This document shows, piece after piece, positions 1-12,628 of a DNA stretch of 64,000 nucleotides. Every line of letters begins with the position of its first letter. Positions within the stretch are counted from its first letter, which is position 1. Made by a program: the position numbers and the translations under genes. The stretch is from Rhynchonema sp. JSB1_4 (taxonomy: Eukaryota > Nematoda > Chromadorea > Monhysterida > Xyalidae): contig JASAMV010005235.1 of the NCBI GenBank assembly GCA_030248065.1, forward strand, positions 1 through 64,000. Direction: 5' to 3'. Under the pieces are notes generated by a model. That model searched no databases. It saw only the letters and a program-made list of their open reading frames with translations, and was not told the origin of the DNA.

Positions 1-2706
1 TGACAAGCATGGGAGCACTTGCAGTGAGGTATATGTTGGGCAGGTTGTTAGGCAGGTGTTCCTTATAAGTCTTGTTTCCATCTGACAAGCATGGGAACAC
101 TTGCAGTGAGATATACGTTGGGCAGATTGTTAGGCAGGTGTTCCTTATAAGTCTTGTTTCCATCTGACAAGCATGGGAGCACTTGCAGTGAGATACATGT
201 TGGGCAGATTGTTAGGCAGGTGTTCCTTATAAGTCTTGTTTCCATCTGACAAGCATGGGAGCACTTGCAGTGAGATACATGTTGGGCAGATTGTTAGGCA
301 GGTGTTCCTTATAAGTCTTGTTTCCATCTGACAAGCATGGGAGCACTTGCAGTGAGGTATATGTTGGGTAGATTGTTAGGCAGGTGTTCCTTATAAGTCT
401 TGTTTCCATCTGACAAGCATGGGAGCACTTGCAGTGAGATACATGTTGGGCAGATTGTTAGGCAGGTGTTCCTTATAAGTCTTGTTTCCATCTGACAAGC
501 ATGGGAGCACTTGCAGTGAGATCAATGTGGGGTAGATTGTTAGGCAGGTGTTCCTTATAAGTCTTGTTTCCATCTGACAAGCATGGGAGCACTTGCAGTG
601 AGGTATATGTTGGGTAGATTGTTAGGCAGGTGTTCCTTATAAGTCTTGTTTCCATCTGACAAGCATGGGAGCACTTGCAGTGAGATATATGTTGGGTAGA
701 TTGTTAGGCAGGTGTTCCTTATAAGTCTTGTTTCCATCTGACAAGCATGGGAGCACTTGCAGTGAGATATATGTTGGGTAGATTGTTAGGCAGGTGTTCC
801 TTATAAGTCTTGTTTCCATCTGACAAGCATGGGAGCACTTGCAGTGAGATATATGTTGGGTAGATTGTTAGGCAGGTGTTCCTTACAAGTCTTGTTTCCA
901 TCTGACAAGCATGGGAGCACTTGCAGTGAGGTATATGTTGGGTAGATTGTTAGGCAGGTGTTCCTTATAAGTCTTGTTTCCATCTGACAAGCATGGGAGC
1001 ACTTGCAGTGAGGTATATGTTGGGTAGATTGTTAGGCAGGTGTTCCTTATAAGTCTTGTTTCCATCTGACAAGCATGGGAGCACTTGCAGTGAGATATAT
1101 GTTGGGTAGATTGTTAGGCAGGTGTTCCTTATAAGTCTTGTTTCCATCTGACAAGCATGGGAGCACTTGCAGTGAGGTACATGTTGGGTAGATTGTTAGG
1201 CAGGTGTTCCTTATAAGTCTTGTTTCCATCTGACAAGCATGGGAGCACTTGCAGTGAGATATATGTTGGGTAGATTGTTAGGCAGGTGTTCCTTATAAGT
1301 CTTGTTTCCATCTGACAAGCATGGGAGCACTTGCAGTGAGATATATGTTGGGTAGATTGTTAGGCAGGTGTTCCTTATAAGTCTTGTTTCCATCTGACAA
1401 GCATGGGAGCACTTGCAGTGAGATATATGTTGGGTAGATTGTTAGGCAGGTGTTCCTTATAAGTCTTGTTTCCATCTGACAAGCATGGGAGCACTTGCAG
1501 TGAGATATATGTTGGGTAGATTGTTAGGCAGGTGTTCCTTATAAGTCTTGTTTCCATCTGACAAGCATGGGAGCACTTGCAGTGAGGTATATGTTGGGTA
1601 GATTGTTAGGCAGGTGTTCCTTATAAGTCTTGTTTCCATCTGACAAGCATGGGAGCACTTGCAGTGAGGTATATGTTGGGTAGATTGTTAGGCAGGTGTT
1701 CCTTATAAGTCTTGTTTCCATCTGACAAGCATGGGAGCACTTGCAGTGAGGTACATGTTGGGTAGATTGTTAGGCAGGTGTTCCTTACAAGTCTTGTTTC
1801 CATCTGACAAGCATGGGAGCACTTGCAGTGAGGTATATGTTGGGTAGATTGTTAGGCAGGTGTTCCTTATAAGTCTTGTTTCCATCTGACAAGCATGGGA
1901 GCACTTGCAGTGAGGTATATGTTGGGTAGATTGTTAGGCAGGTGTTCCTTATAAGTCTTGTTTCCATCTGACAAGCATGGGAGCACTTGCAGTGAGGTAT
2001 ATGTTGGGTAGATTGTTAGGCAGGTGTTCCTTATAAGTCTTGTTTCCATCTGACAAGCATGGGAGCACTTGCAGTGAGGTATATGTTGGGTAGATTGTTA
2101 GGCAGGTGTTCCTTATAAGTCTTGTTTCCATCTGACAAGCATGGGAGCACTTGCAGTGAGGTATATGTTGGGTAGATTGTTAGGCAGGTGTTCCTTATAA
2201 GTCTTGTTTCCATCTGACAAGCATGGGAGCACTTGCAGTGAGGTATATGTTGGGTAGATTGTTAGGCAGGTGTTCCTTATAAGTCTTGTTTCCATCTGAC
2301 AAGCATGGGAGCACTTGCAGTGAGGTATATGTTGGGTAGATTGTTAGGCAGGTGTTCCTTACAAGTCTTGTTTCCATCTGACAAGCATGGGAGCACTTGC
2401 AGTGAGGTATATGTTGGGTAGATTGTTAGGCAGGTGTTCCTTATAAGTCTTGTTTCCATCTGACAAGCATGGGAGCACTTGCAGTGAGGAAAATGTTGGG
2501 CAGGTTGTTAGGCAGGTGTTCCTTACAAGTCTTGTTTCCATCTGACAAGCATGGGAGCACTTGCAGTGAGGAAAATGTTGGGCAGGTTGTTAGGCAGGTG
2601 TTCCTTATAAGTCTTGTTTCCATCTGACAAGCATGGGGGCACTTGCAGTGAGGAAAATGTTGGGCAGGTTGTTAGGCAGGTGTTCCTTATAAGTCTTATT
2701 TCCATC
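1..2706. repeat. 82-bp minisatellite array (about 33 copies)
   Basis: A unit of exactly 82 bp is repeated head to tail from the window edge, so the array continues upstream. Copies differ by only a few bases, mostly an A/G switch after GCAGTGAG and a C/T switch in TTGGG(C/T)AG. The last four copies carry a shared variant (GAGGAAAATG), as expected at a less homogenised array edge. Every copy opens a 60-codon frame on the minus strand because 82 is not a multiple of three; these frames are by-products, not genes. Confidence 0.97.
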
Positions 2707-5700
2707 GTGTGGACTTGTTTTGGTGTGGACATGTCTTGGTGTGGAATTGTTTTGTTTCTTCGTGTCTCTCCATGGATTTTGGTGTGGACTTGTGTTGCTT
2801 CGTGTACGGCCTTGGATTTCTGGTGTGGACTGTGTCTCTTCGTGTACGGCCTTGGATTTTTGGTGTGGGCTGTTTTTCTTCGTGTGCGGCCTTGAATTTT
2901 TGGTGTGGACTTGCTATGTTTCTTCGCGTACGACCTTGGATTTTTTGTGTGGACTTGTTGTGTTTCCTCGTGTCTCTCCATGGATTTTGGTGTGGACTTG
3001 TTGTGTTGCTTCGTGTATGACCTTGGATTTTTGGTGTGGACTTCTTTTGTTTCTTCGTGTCTCTCCATGGATTTTGGTGTGGACTTGTGTTGCATCGTAT
3101 ACGACCTTGGATTTTTGGTGTGTACTTGTTGTGTTTCTTCGTGTACGACCTTGGATTTTTGGTTTACGCTTGTTGTGTTTCTTCGTGTACGGCCTTGGAT
3201 TTTTGGTGTGGACTTGTTGTGTTTCTCCGTGTACGGCCTTGGATTTTTGGTGTGGACTTGTTGTGTTGCTTCGTGTACGGCCTTGGATTTTTGGTGTGGA
3301 CTGTGTTTCTTCGTGTGCGGCCTTGAATTTTTGGTGTGGACTTGCTATGTTTCTTCGTGTACGACCTTGGATTTTTGGTGTGGACTTGTTGTGTTTCTTC
3401 GTGTCTCTCCATGGATTTTGGTGTGGACTTGTTTTGTTGCTTCGTGTACGGCCTTGGATTTTTGGTGTGGACTTGTTGTGTTTCTTCGTGTACGACCTTG
3501 GATTTTTGGTGTGGACTTGTTGTGTTTCTTCGTGTACGACCTTGGATTTTTGGTGTGGACTTGTTGTGTTTCTTCGTGTACGACCTTGGATTTTTGGTGT
3601 GGACTTGTTGTGTTTCTTCGTGTACGACCTTGGATTTTTGGTGTGGGCTTGTTGTGTTTCTTCGTGTACGGCCTTGGATTTTTGGTGTGGCTTGATGTGT
3701 TTTTCGTCTACGGCCTTGGAATTTTGGTGTTGACTTGTTGTGTTTCTTCGTGTACGACCTTGGATTTTTGGTGTGGGCTTGTTGTGTTTCTTCGTGTACG
3801 GCCTTGGATTTTTGGTGTGGACTTGTTGTGTTTCTTCGTGTACGACCTTGGATTTTTGGTGTGGGCTTGTTGTGTTTCTTCGTGTACGGCCTTGGATTTT
3901 TGGTGTGGCTTGATGTGTTTTCGTCTACGGCCTTGGAATTTTGGTGTGGACTTGTTGTGTGTCTTTGTGTCCGGCCTTGGATTTTTGGGGTGGACTTGTT
4001 GCGTTTCTTCGTGTCCGACCTTGGATTTTAGGGGTGGATTTGTTGTGTTTCTCCGTGTACGGCCTTGGATTTTTGGTGTGGACTTGTTGTGTTTCTTCGT
4101 GTACGACCTTGGATTTTTGGTGTGGGCTTGTTGTGTTTCTTCGTGTACGGCCTTGGATTTTTGGTGTGGACTTGTTGTGTTTCTTCGTGTACGACCTTGG
4201 AATTTTGGTGTGAACTTGTTGTGTTTCTTCGTGTACGACCTTGGATTTTTAGTGTGGGCTTGTTGTGTTTCTTCGTGTACGGACATGGATTTTTAGTGTG
4301 GCCTTGTTGTGTTTCTCCGTGTACGGCCTTGGATTTTGGTCTGGACACTTGTTGTGTTTCTTCGTGTACGGCCTTGGATTTTCGGTGTGGCTTGATGTGT
4401 TTTTTCGTGTCCGGCCTTGGATTTTTGGAGTCGACTTGTTGTGCTTCTTCGTGTACGACCTTGGAATTTTGGTGTGGACTTGTTGTGTTTCTTCGTGTCC
4501 GGCCTTGGATTTTAGGGGTGGACTTGTTGTGTTTCTCCGTGTACGGCCTTGGATTTTTGGTGTGGACTTGTTGTGTTTCTTCGTGTACGACCTTGGATTT
4601 TTGGTGTAGACTTGTTGTGTGTCTTCCTGTACGACCTTGGATTTTCGGTGTGAACTTGTTGTGTTTCTTCGTGTACGACCTTGGATTTTTGGTGTGGACT
4701 TGTTGTGTTTCTTCGTGCGCGACTTAGATGTTTGGTGTGGGCTTGTTGTGTTTCTTCGTGCGCGACTTGGATTTTTGGTGTGGGCTTGTTGTGTTTCTTC
4801 GTGTACGACCTTGGATCTTTGGTGTGGACTTGCTATGTTTCTTCGTGTATGGCCTTGGATTTTTGGTGTGGACTTGTTGTGTTTCTTCGTGTACGGCCTT
4901 GGATTTTCGGTGTGGCTTGATATTTTTTTCGTGTCCGGCCTTGGATTTTTGGAGTCGACTTGTTGTGCTTCTTCGTGTACGGCCTTGGATTTTAGGGGTG
5001 GGCTTGTTGTGTTTCTTCGTGTACGACCTTGGATCTTTGGTGTGGACTTGCTATGTTTCTTCGTGTATGGCCTTGGATTTTTGGTGTGGACTTGTTGTGT
5101 TTCTTCGTGCGCGACTTGGATTTTTGGTGTGGACTTGTTGTGTTTCTTCGTGCGCGACTTGGATTTTTGGTGTGGACTTGTTGTGTTTCTTCGTGCGCGA
5201 CTTGGATTTTTGGTGTGGACTTGTTATGTTTCTTCGTGTATGGCCTTGGATTTTTGGTGTGGACTTGTTGTGTTTCTTCGTGTACGGCTTTGGATTTTTG
5301 GTGTGGCTTTGTTGTGTTTCTCCGTGTACGGCCTTGGATTTTGGTCTGGACACTTTTTGTTTTTCTTGGTGTATGGCCTTGGATTTTTGGTGTGGACTTG
5401 TTGTGTTTCTTCGTGTACGGCCTTGGATTTTCGGTGTGGCTTGATATTTTTTCGTGTCCGGCCTTGGATTTTTGGAGTCGACTTGTTGTGCTTCTTCGTG
5501 TACGGCCTTGGATTTTAGGGGTGGGCTTGTTGTGTTTCTTCGTGTACGACCTTGGATCTTTGGTGTGGACTTGCTATGTTTCTTCGTGTATGGCCTTGGA
5601 TTTTTGGTGTGGACTTGTTGTGTTTCTTCGTGCGCGACTTGGATTTTTGGTGTGGACTTGTTGTGTTTCTTCGTGCGCGACTTGGATTTTTAGTGTGGGC

Positions 5701-5890
5701 TTGTTGTGTTTCTTCGTGTACGACTTTGGATCTTTGGTGTGGACTTGCTATGTTTCTTCGTGTATGGCCGTGGATTTTTGGTGTGGACTTGTTGTGTTTC
5801 TTCGTGTACGGCTTTGGATTTTCGGTGTGGGCTTGTTGTGTTTCTCCGTGTACGGCCTTGGATTTGGTCTAGACACTTGTTGTTGGCTTT
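2707..5890. repeat. 44-bp minisatellite array (about 70 copies)
   Basis: The second array starts where the 82-bp array stops. Its unit is about 44 bp, built on CTTCGTGTACGGCCTTGG followed by a TTTTTGGTGTGGACTTG segment. Copies are more diverged than in the 82-bp array, with higher-order blocks (for example a GTGCGCGACTTGG variant at 4.7-5.7 kb). Because 44 is not a multiple of three and the unit lacks plus-strand stops, reading frames of up to 463 codons cycle through all three phases; they are artefacts. The array decays into single-copy DNA near 5.89 kb. Confidence 0.96.
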
Positions 5891-7470
5891 CTTGTTGCCC
5901 GTCGGTGGGTTCTGGGTTTGCTTTGTCAGTATTCCAGCTTGTAGGATCGTTGTTTTTTGGTGTGGTCGTCAATGACTCTGTGTCTGACTTGCTGCCTGCG
6001 GTTGTGGTATGTGTGATTCATCGTTAATTGTGCTTCAATTATCCACGGAACATGTCTTATAGGCCGTATGTCCTTGGTGATTCCTCAAGATTTTAAAAAG
6101 TAAACAGTTTGTTTTCTTGTGCATCTTGGGACAAGTTTCTCTAACATTGATCGATTAACAACATCGAACAATTGTTGATGCTCAGAAGAGTCATCGATGA
6201 ATAATTTGTAAATATTTTCGAGCAATTTTGGCAAACTGTGACGTTTATTCCAATCTCAGTGACGCACGTAGCATTTGTTTCCCAACTAGCTATCAATTGT
6301 AACAATAATGTCACAAACCATTATTAGAGACCGTTTCGACAACACTCGAATGAGTCAAATTTTGCAAGTGTAGAATGAACAACACTTGTATCTGGAACAA
6401 AGAAACAGACACGAAGTTAACAGAGATATCTTTTCAATTCCCTCACAATCTTGAGAAACACACAGACTGCGCTTATGCCAATGTGTTGAGGTGCTGATGA
6501 GCTCACAGAATCTACCCCGGAACTCTGATTTTCTTCTTAGTCGAACACGATTTTGTCTTGGCATTGATTTCTGCTGCATCTGTCTTTCATATATCAAATT
6601 CTGATTATTGCATTTCGCTGATCACGTTTTTTGCGGGTTGCTGCTGCGCTTGTCCTTGAGGTTTCGAGTTCCACATCAAATGACGTTTACAATGCGGTTG
6701 AGGATACCTTATGATTGTGAACAACTAGAGCAACTTTCTTACTTTGGTTGCTGGAACTAAGGTATGATCAGAGGCGCGCCTCCAAGTTACGGTCAGCTTG
6801 ATTCTGTCGTATTCGCGAGCATCTACGCGTTTGGGTCGTGCTGTTGTTGTGGTTGCGGGGGTCGGGGCGCGACGGGGTCACCACACACCACAGCCTTACT
6901 ACTGGCTCAAACCTGCGGATCCCACTTTGAGCTCACAGATCGCGTTCACCAAGACAATCAGGGACAAAGCGGCTGCCGAGCTGCGCAATCTGTTAAGCAA
7001 TTTCAACCTTGCAAAAACATTACTTACAATGGTTTCCCGTCGTGCTGTGTTTATTTCATGGTTGGGTTTGTTTCAGACTCACAAGCGTTGATCTTGTCGG
7101 TTGTCAATATTTAGTTAACTCTATTGGAATATTCAAAAACTGATTAGCGCCTTTATATTTCCGTTGTATTCGCAGTCTTCTTCTCTTCCATTCTTTTTCG
7201 TCGCATTTTCTGCCCTTTGCCCGATTTAGTTATCGAGTTATTTAATAGTCTGGTGCGGCGACTATGTTTGTGCTAATAATAATAACTGTACCTGCTGAGC
7301 AAGCGATTGTGTGTACCGTAAAACCTAATAAAACACCCATAGTGTTGGTGTGCAATCAACATTATAACTTCCGACAAGCTTTGTTTTTATTTATTTGTGT
7401 AAATATTAGCCGATTGTAAGTGGAAATGTGTTTGACGCATTAGCACGCGTTGCTGGAAGAAAAGGCTTTG
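5891..7470. other. Anonymous single-copy DNA, no supported gene
   Basis: Two overlapping plus-strand frames lie at 6764-7114 and 6798-7091 (116 and 97 codons). They could be a terminal exon, since an AATAAA lies downstream at 7327-7332, but neither matches a family I recognise and no upstream exon could be linked. The rest is AT-rich with nothing clear. Confidence 0.4.
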
Positions 7471-7479
7471 GAAACGAGG

Positions 7480-7980
7480 TCACGATGCGGTTAAAAGCAA
7501 GATAAGTAACACCGTTGATCGAGCGATGACAAAACAAATATTGTTAACGCGCAGCTTCATATGTTCACGAAAGCAGAAGACTTGGAGCAAAGAAGAGCCA
7601 GTTGCAACTGTTTCTTTGGACTGAATCAAAATAATTAACTCCACAAACCATACTGGCAGCCAAAGGCAGTCATAACTACTACATGCCAGCTTATCTAGAC
7701 ACCTTGCTTTCACTTTCGTGAAGTCAAGACCCTGCTTGTGACTTGGCACACCCGCTCGCAACAAGCCCTCGTTATTCACATGCCAATTCCAAATCAACCC
7801 ACCAAAAATCATGAAAGTTTGATTTGTGCGTGGTTCGCAATCAATTGATTTCCTTAATCGATTCCTAAAGACGTCTACCAGTTCCCATACACAACAAGAA
7901 TAATCAACGAAGCAAATCACCAGAAAACATAAATATATCCGAGAAACTGTCATATGCCATTTCGAACGAAGATTTGTCAC
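7480..7980 (-). CDS. Unrecognised open frame, possible small membrane or secreted protein
   Basis: An uninterrupted 166-codon frame with a hydrophobic segment near the N-terminus (about residues 12-32, around YLCFLVICFVDYSCC), several later cysteines and a hydrophobic C-terminus (residues 150-165). It is long for a chance frame in DNA of this composition, but it has no known motif, no clear promoter and no supporting splice sites. It lies downstream of TIMP on the same strand, about 1.5 kb away. It may be chance or an old element fragment. Confidence 0.25.
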   Translation of the reverse strand: MTNLRSKWHMTVSRIYLCFLVICFVDYSCCVWELVDVFRNRLRKSIDCEPRTNQTFMIFGGLIWNWHVNNEGLLRAGVPSHKQGLDFTKVKARCLDKLACSSYDCLWLPVWFVELIILIQSKETVATGSSLLQVFCFREHMKLRVNNICFVIARSTVLLILLLTAS

Positions 7981-8775
7981 TGCTCACAGTCTGTGCTATT
8001 CTGTTTACCACGTTGGGGAACTGGGGATCGGAATCGTGGGTGGGGTGACACCCGACAACTATATTTTCAAAAAACACGACATTAGAAAATAAAACCCGAC
8101 ACCCGACTGCTGGAAAAATACCCGACACCAGAGACATCTTATTTTTTTGTCCAAAAAAAACGGAGAAAACTTTGCTTTGCCATTTGCTTCATTAAAATTA
8201 TTGGCTTAATCTACTCAATTAGAAGGGCTTTGAACAAAATGAACACTGAAATAATAGGGACCCTTCAATTTCGGTCATGATACCGAATATTTTCTAGCGG
8301 CACCAAGGGGACCAAGAAACCGTTAAATAGTCACTATAAGCCGGTCACAATGAAAATGGTATACTTACTGAATGACGTTGACGTAGCGCAACCGGGTAAA
8401 CGGTTGACAGTGGTTGAAGGTTACGGGTTCAAGGCTAGTTTCGAACTTATTTCAACGTTAAGTTTATTCCCTTACAATGCAACTGCCACTAGGAAAATGC
8501 TTTTCACATTTTCACTAAAAACTTGCAACAATTAAAAAACATAAAACATGGAACTTGCCGTTTAGGGGTTTTTTTGCCATTGTGATCACGTGACTTCTGT
8601 GGATCGCCCTGTGAAAATAAACAACCAACAATCATTTCTTGGAACGAAATGGTTGTTTTTGTATGACATAAGCTTTTCGACGTGAAAACGGACTACTATT
8701 CCACAACACATGTTTTACGACAATCTACAGTATGTTCAAACGTAAAAACACTTTTTGAGCACAAAAACTGGGTGT

Positions 8776-9007
8776 AAAGGTCGATTTATACTTCTGACTT
8801 CCGGGAAGTAGAAGTCAAAATCCGGAGAAGTCACTACCACTAGCGGTGTCCAGCAAGGCAGTGATTGCTTGCAGTGATTGGCTGCTCAGCTCTGTCTATT
8901 GACCGGTACCTGCCGTCTACTGTCCTTGCTCAGTTAATGAGCTAACCGAATGGGCAGTAGCAAATTTCTGACTGCTACTGCCAGGCAGTCAGAGTATAAA
9001 CCGACCT
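8776..9007. mobile_element. Short inverted-repeat element (MITE), Harbinger-like ends
   Basis: About 230 bp bounded by inverted termini: AGGTCGATTTATACTTCTGA on the left and the complement of CAGAGTATAAACCGACCT on the right. The flanks read TAA on both sides, consistent with a 3-bp duplication as in PIF/Harbinger elements. There is no coding capacity. Confidence 0.7.
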
Positions 9008-9525
9008 TAAAAGGCCGTCCTTGACAGAAGGTCGCGCTCTCAAACGGGATAAAGCAGGTGTCCATTAAAATTATAAACCAGACCATGAAAGCACGCTCTG
9101 ACAGCACTTCATGTCCTGTTCAATCACGTTGTCTGATCCGTAAAGCGAGTGGCTCCTCCTTATGTCAGACGTGACAGCCAGCGGGCGGCCCTTGACGGAT
9201 CAGGCAAATCGCTTGAAAGAATTATCCCAACAGCTTTGTCAGAATAGTGGTGCCATTTGGAGACCTCTTGGTTATCTCTTGGTACGGGGCATGCGGCGCA
9301 ATAGTTGGAAGCCCATATTTGCTCTTTGATCCACAATAACAAGTTTCACCGTCTTCGAAGTCACGGTTAGTAGTGTATCACATTATTAAATGTCACGTGA
9401 CCAAGGGAGATTCGATCAGATCACCCAATAGGTAAGTATACTTTGATTATCCGCTCTCAATATCACGTTTTGCCGAACCACATTAAACTCACGGTTTCAT
9501 AACAATGAAACATCAAGTTACATAT

Positions 9526-12097
9526 TCACACTGCAAAGGGAAGTTCACCCATGTCCACTTTATCACAGTCAATGGCATTAGTCAACAGTTTGAGTCGTGT
9601 TTCCATCTCAATGTCAACCCACGGTTGGATCCAGTCACACAGCGAAACCCACAACACTCCGTCCTGAGTGGCGTAGCCTGAAATTCAGGGGCAGAGTGTC
9701 TACTCGCCCGTGGTGATGCAACTATATACGGATTGTTCAGCATTTCTTGAAATACGAAATTGAGAGCGACACAAGTGGACCCGAAACTGAAGAACCGAAA
9801 CGTGAATGTACATGTACAGAATTTAAGTATAAATTAATTACGAGCTGCGCAGTGCGTGGTCTTTTAGTGTATTTGGTCACGGCATTTTCGCATTCTCGAT
9901 GCTTCGACATTTATTTGTGCATTTCGAAGAAATTTGCTTGACATGTACTCACACTTTTTTAAGTTCGTTGAAAATGGTTGCAATAACGAACACCATGTTC
10001 CAAAATATCGCCAATGCAAAAGTCAAGCGAATAAGGCGTAATACCGAACCAAGCCGATCACCCAATGTTCGCGAGTTATAAATGTTTCAAAGTTGGTGTG
10101 TTGTGGCTTCTTGTTGCTCACGCACTCAACCGTGTTTTCCCAAAGTACTCGGCCGGATAGATCCAAAACCCTAAATTTTTCTTCTTTGCCTGTGTCCTCA
10201 GCTTTCGGGTTGAAACCAGAAATACAATGCGTGGTATTGGAAAATCTTTCAGTTTTGGACTTACATAGATACTTTGTGTTTCGGTATCTGTTTTTTTTCA
10301 AAAACCCGATGCGACACACGGTCCGAGAAAATATAGCTCGCGTTTCGGATCAATCTGGCCGAGCCCTTACCTGACACCAAGAACAGATTCCTCAACGTGT
10401 CCTCCCGACTTTTCTCAATGTACACCCCACATGCTGCACTCGACCGTTGCGTGTAGTAGGAGTTGAGGTCGTTGGCCTTGTGCCAATCGGCGGTCTCCTG
10501 CGGAAAATAGCGGCTTTGTGTTTTTATGCACGTTTTTTGTTGTTCAAACATCGCGCTGCTCAGAAAACCGCGGCAACTTTACATTTATACTGGTCGCACA
10601 ATGACCATATGAGAATCCATCCAAAACCACCCCGATATTCAGGATTCCAAAGATGAGCCACGCCTAACCACGGCCACGGCTAATTGTAATAATTCTTGCA
10701 AAACATTTTCATCTGAGAGTAAACCAGCCAGTCAACCAGGTTTTTAGTCTCTGAAACATTTAGCTTACTGCACACGTTATGTGTAGTTACACGTTGCCGC
10801 GCATGTCACGATACATGTCAATTTGAATTTTCTGGCTTGTCAATTCAGGAAAAATTTTGGATGGATTCTCACATGGTCATTGTCCGACCAATATACATGG
10901 TATGTTTCACGGCTGTCTGTTTATCCAGCTTTCCATCCAATTGACAAGGTAGTAGCAGATGTGAGTTCTGTTTTCATAGACGGCAGCCGGTGCACCAGGA
11001 CATCATCAGAGTGAGAATGCGCAGGACGGCCAGAACAGCTACACAGTTACAACCAGGTGATGACATTGGCGGAGGAATGGACATTTCCGAGCCCAACCCA
11101 CCGGGAAGGGTCGATAAATGGGGAACAGCTGTGCCAGTCAAAACGGTACCCAGTACCCACTAAATTGGTGGCCGTATCAACTTTTAGGGCACTGACTGCG
11201 ACGAGCTGAGCATACCGTACTATCGTTGCCTTCAAAGCTGATGCGGACCTTGTGGTGTCACGTGTGCAGTTTGAGGTGTGCGCATGACAGCATTCATGCA
11301 CTGACGGTGACCAAATCGCAAGTTGAAAAGCCAAACACCCAGATCAATTCAAACTTCCAACCAACCTTGAATATCTGATGCACAAAGAAGTTGTATCGTT
11401 TGAGTTGCGGCTCCGGGAACGGACCGTAATCCACGTCATCACGAATCAACGTCACATTCGAGTTCACACTCACAAGGGTGCCGAGGAAAACTGCGAGGGA
11501 TTATGATTCGCGTGGGAGTTCAATCAAGATCATAAAGGAAGCATCAAGATTGGTTCCGGTTAGGTCTTGCCTTGGTCGCGCGCATTTTACCTATAACCGC
11601 GCATATTTCGTGATCCCACTCACTTTGACCGACGTATGAGTTTCTCACCAGCTGGCTAATGGTACGGTCGTCAATTCAAATGGTCAACTCTTGTCATGAA
11701 ACTCAAGCAGCGCTAAATGTGCGCAAGAAATTATACATGGCAGTTGACGACACAGTCTGCGAACAACTTCAACTCCAGGCGAAAGTGAGACAGCAGAAGA
11801 CGTAAAAGTGTCCCCAACACACAAGAAGTCGCGTGACCGTGACCAATGCAAGATCCGTAGGGCCCGACGGGATATCGGACCTGCTCACCGATCACCAAGT
11901 CTGACATGCCAGTACTACTTGAACCATTTCTTATCGCTCAGGAATATAAATTCATAAAGATTCAACGTGACATTACCAAAATCAGCGTTGCAATATTGTT
12001 GATCTTCATTCGCGGGAAAGCAAGAGCATGGGTTCACACTGGAAATTTGGCTCAAGATCACGGTCAAAAATAGAAATATGAGAGGTTTGGCAAACAT
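9526..12097 (-). CDS. TIMP: Tissue inhibitor of metalloproteinases, N-domain only
   Basis: Four exons on the minus strand join in frame: 12097-11977, 11490-11366, 10497-10371 and 9677-9526, giving about 174 residues. A signal peptide (MFAKPLIFLFLTVILSQ) is followed by the mature N-terminus CSCFPANEDQQYCNADF. This has the invariant Cys-X-Cys that chelates metalloproteinase zinc, and a cysteine at mature position 13, as in TIMPs. Later come SSAACGVY and LCDWIQPW, equivalent to the human CGV and LCDFIVPW blocks, and a last cysteine in NAIDC. All six N-domain (NTR fold) cysteines are therefore present. The protein stops soon after, so the C-terminal TIMP domain is absent, as in nematode TIMPs. 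It is expected to be secreted and to inhibit matrix metalloproteinases. Donors are GTAATG, GTTGGT and GTAAGG. Intron 2 carries a MITE. An ATG 15 codons upstream (12142) is also in frame, but 12097 places the signal peptide correctly. Confidence 0.92.
10590..10891. mobile_element. MITE in TIMP intron 2
   Basis: About 300 bp with near-perfect inverted ends of about 38 bp: CTGGTCGCACAATGACCAT on the left, and on the right the complement of TTGGTCGGACAATGACCAT. It is bounded by TA on both sides, as in Tc1/mariner-type elements. A related single end lies at 43920-43955 (TTGGTCGCACAATGATCAT), so this is a family. Confidence 0.75.
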
Positions 12098-12628
12098 TTC
12101 AAACGAAGACAAACTTTTTGATGCTCTGGGAGAAGTTGACAATATATAATGAGGTTCATAAATGGATGTGCTATTTTATTTGCACATCCACCCCCTTGAC
12201 TCTTTGTATTTCAAACCGGTTTTCGCGCTCGCCGGGAAGAACAAATTTGCAGCAAGAAACTCCAATGTTTGTGTGTTGGTTTGGTTTCATTGACAGAAAA
12301 TGAGCAATTTTCTTCAGCATTTTTTAGTGTGTGTACCTAAGCAGTGTACATTTGAAAAAACTTGGGGCATCTATGCATAGATCCGACTCCAATTTCAGAC
12401 CGATCGGTTTTGTCATGCACAAAGCTGCAACCAAAGTTCAGCGCGTTCTGAATTCAAAATAGCCAAACAACACCTAGTCAAGAATCCTACTGTAAACTGG
12501 TGAAGTAATGCGCACGTTTTTGCAGTCAACTTACGTGAAGGGATATCTAAGCTCAGGAATAGAGTATACTGTATGAACGGATTGAAGGTTAGTTGATGTT
12601 GTTTCCGACACACAACAAAAAATGATGA

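Noticed and set aside
1..2706. CRISPR-like array
   Set aside because: Whole 82-bp units repeat with no unique spacers, in eukaryotic sequence; it is a minisatellite.
2709..6027. Long open frames of up to 463 codons
   Set aside because: They arise because the 44-bp unit lacks plus-strand stops and cycles through three frames; the same peptide motifs appear in every frame.
10122..10201. Alternative TIMP exon 4 (KAEDTGKEEKF-like)
   Set aside because: It resembles the human KAEGDGK segment and keeps frame, but the exon at 9677-9526 also keeps frame and supplies the conserved LCDW and the sixth cysteine, so it is the better choice.
11047..11334. 95-codon minus frame between TIMP exons 2 and 3
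   Set aside because: It looked like a TIMP exon at first (a Cys followed by a Trp block), but it lacks the CGV motif found in 10497-10371 and is intronic.
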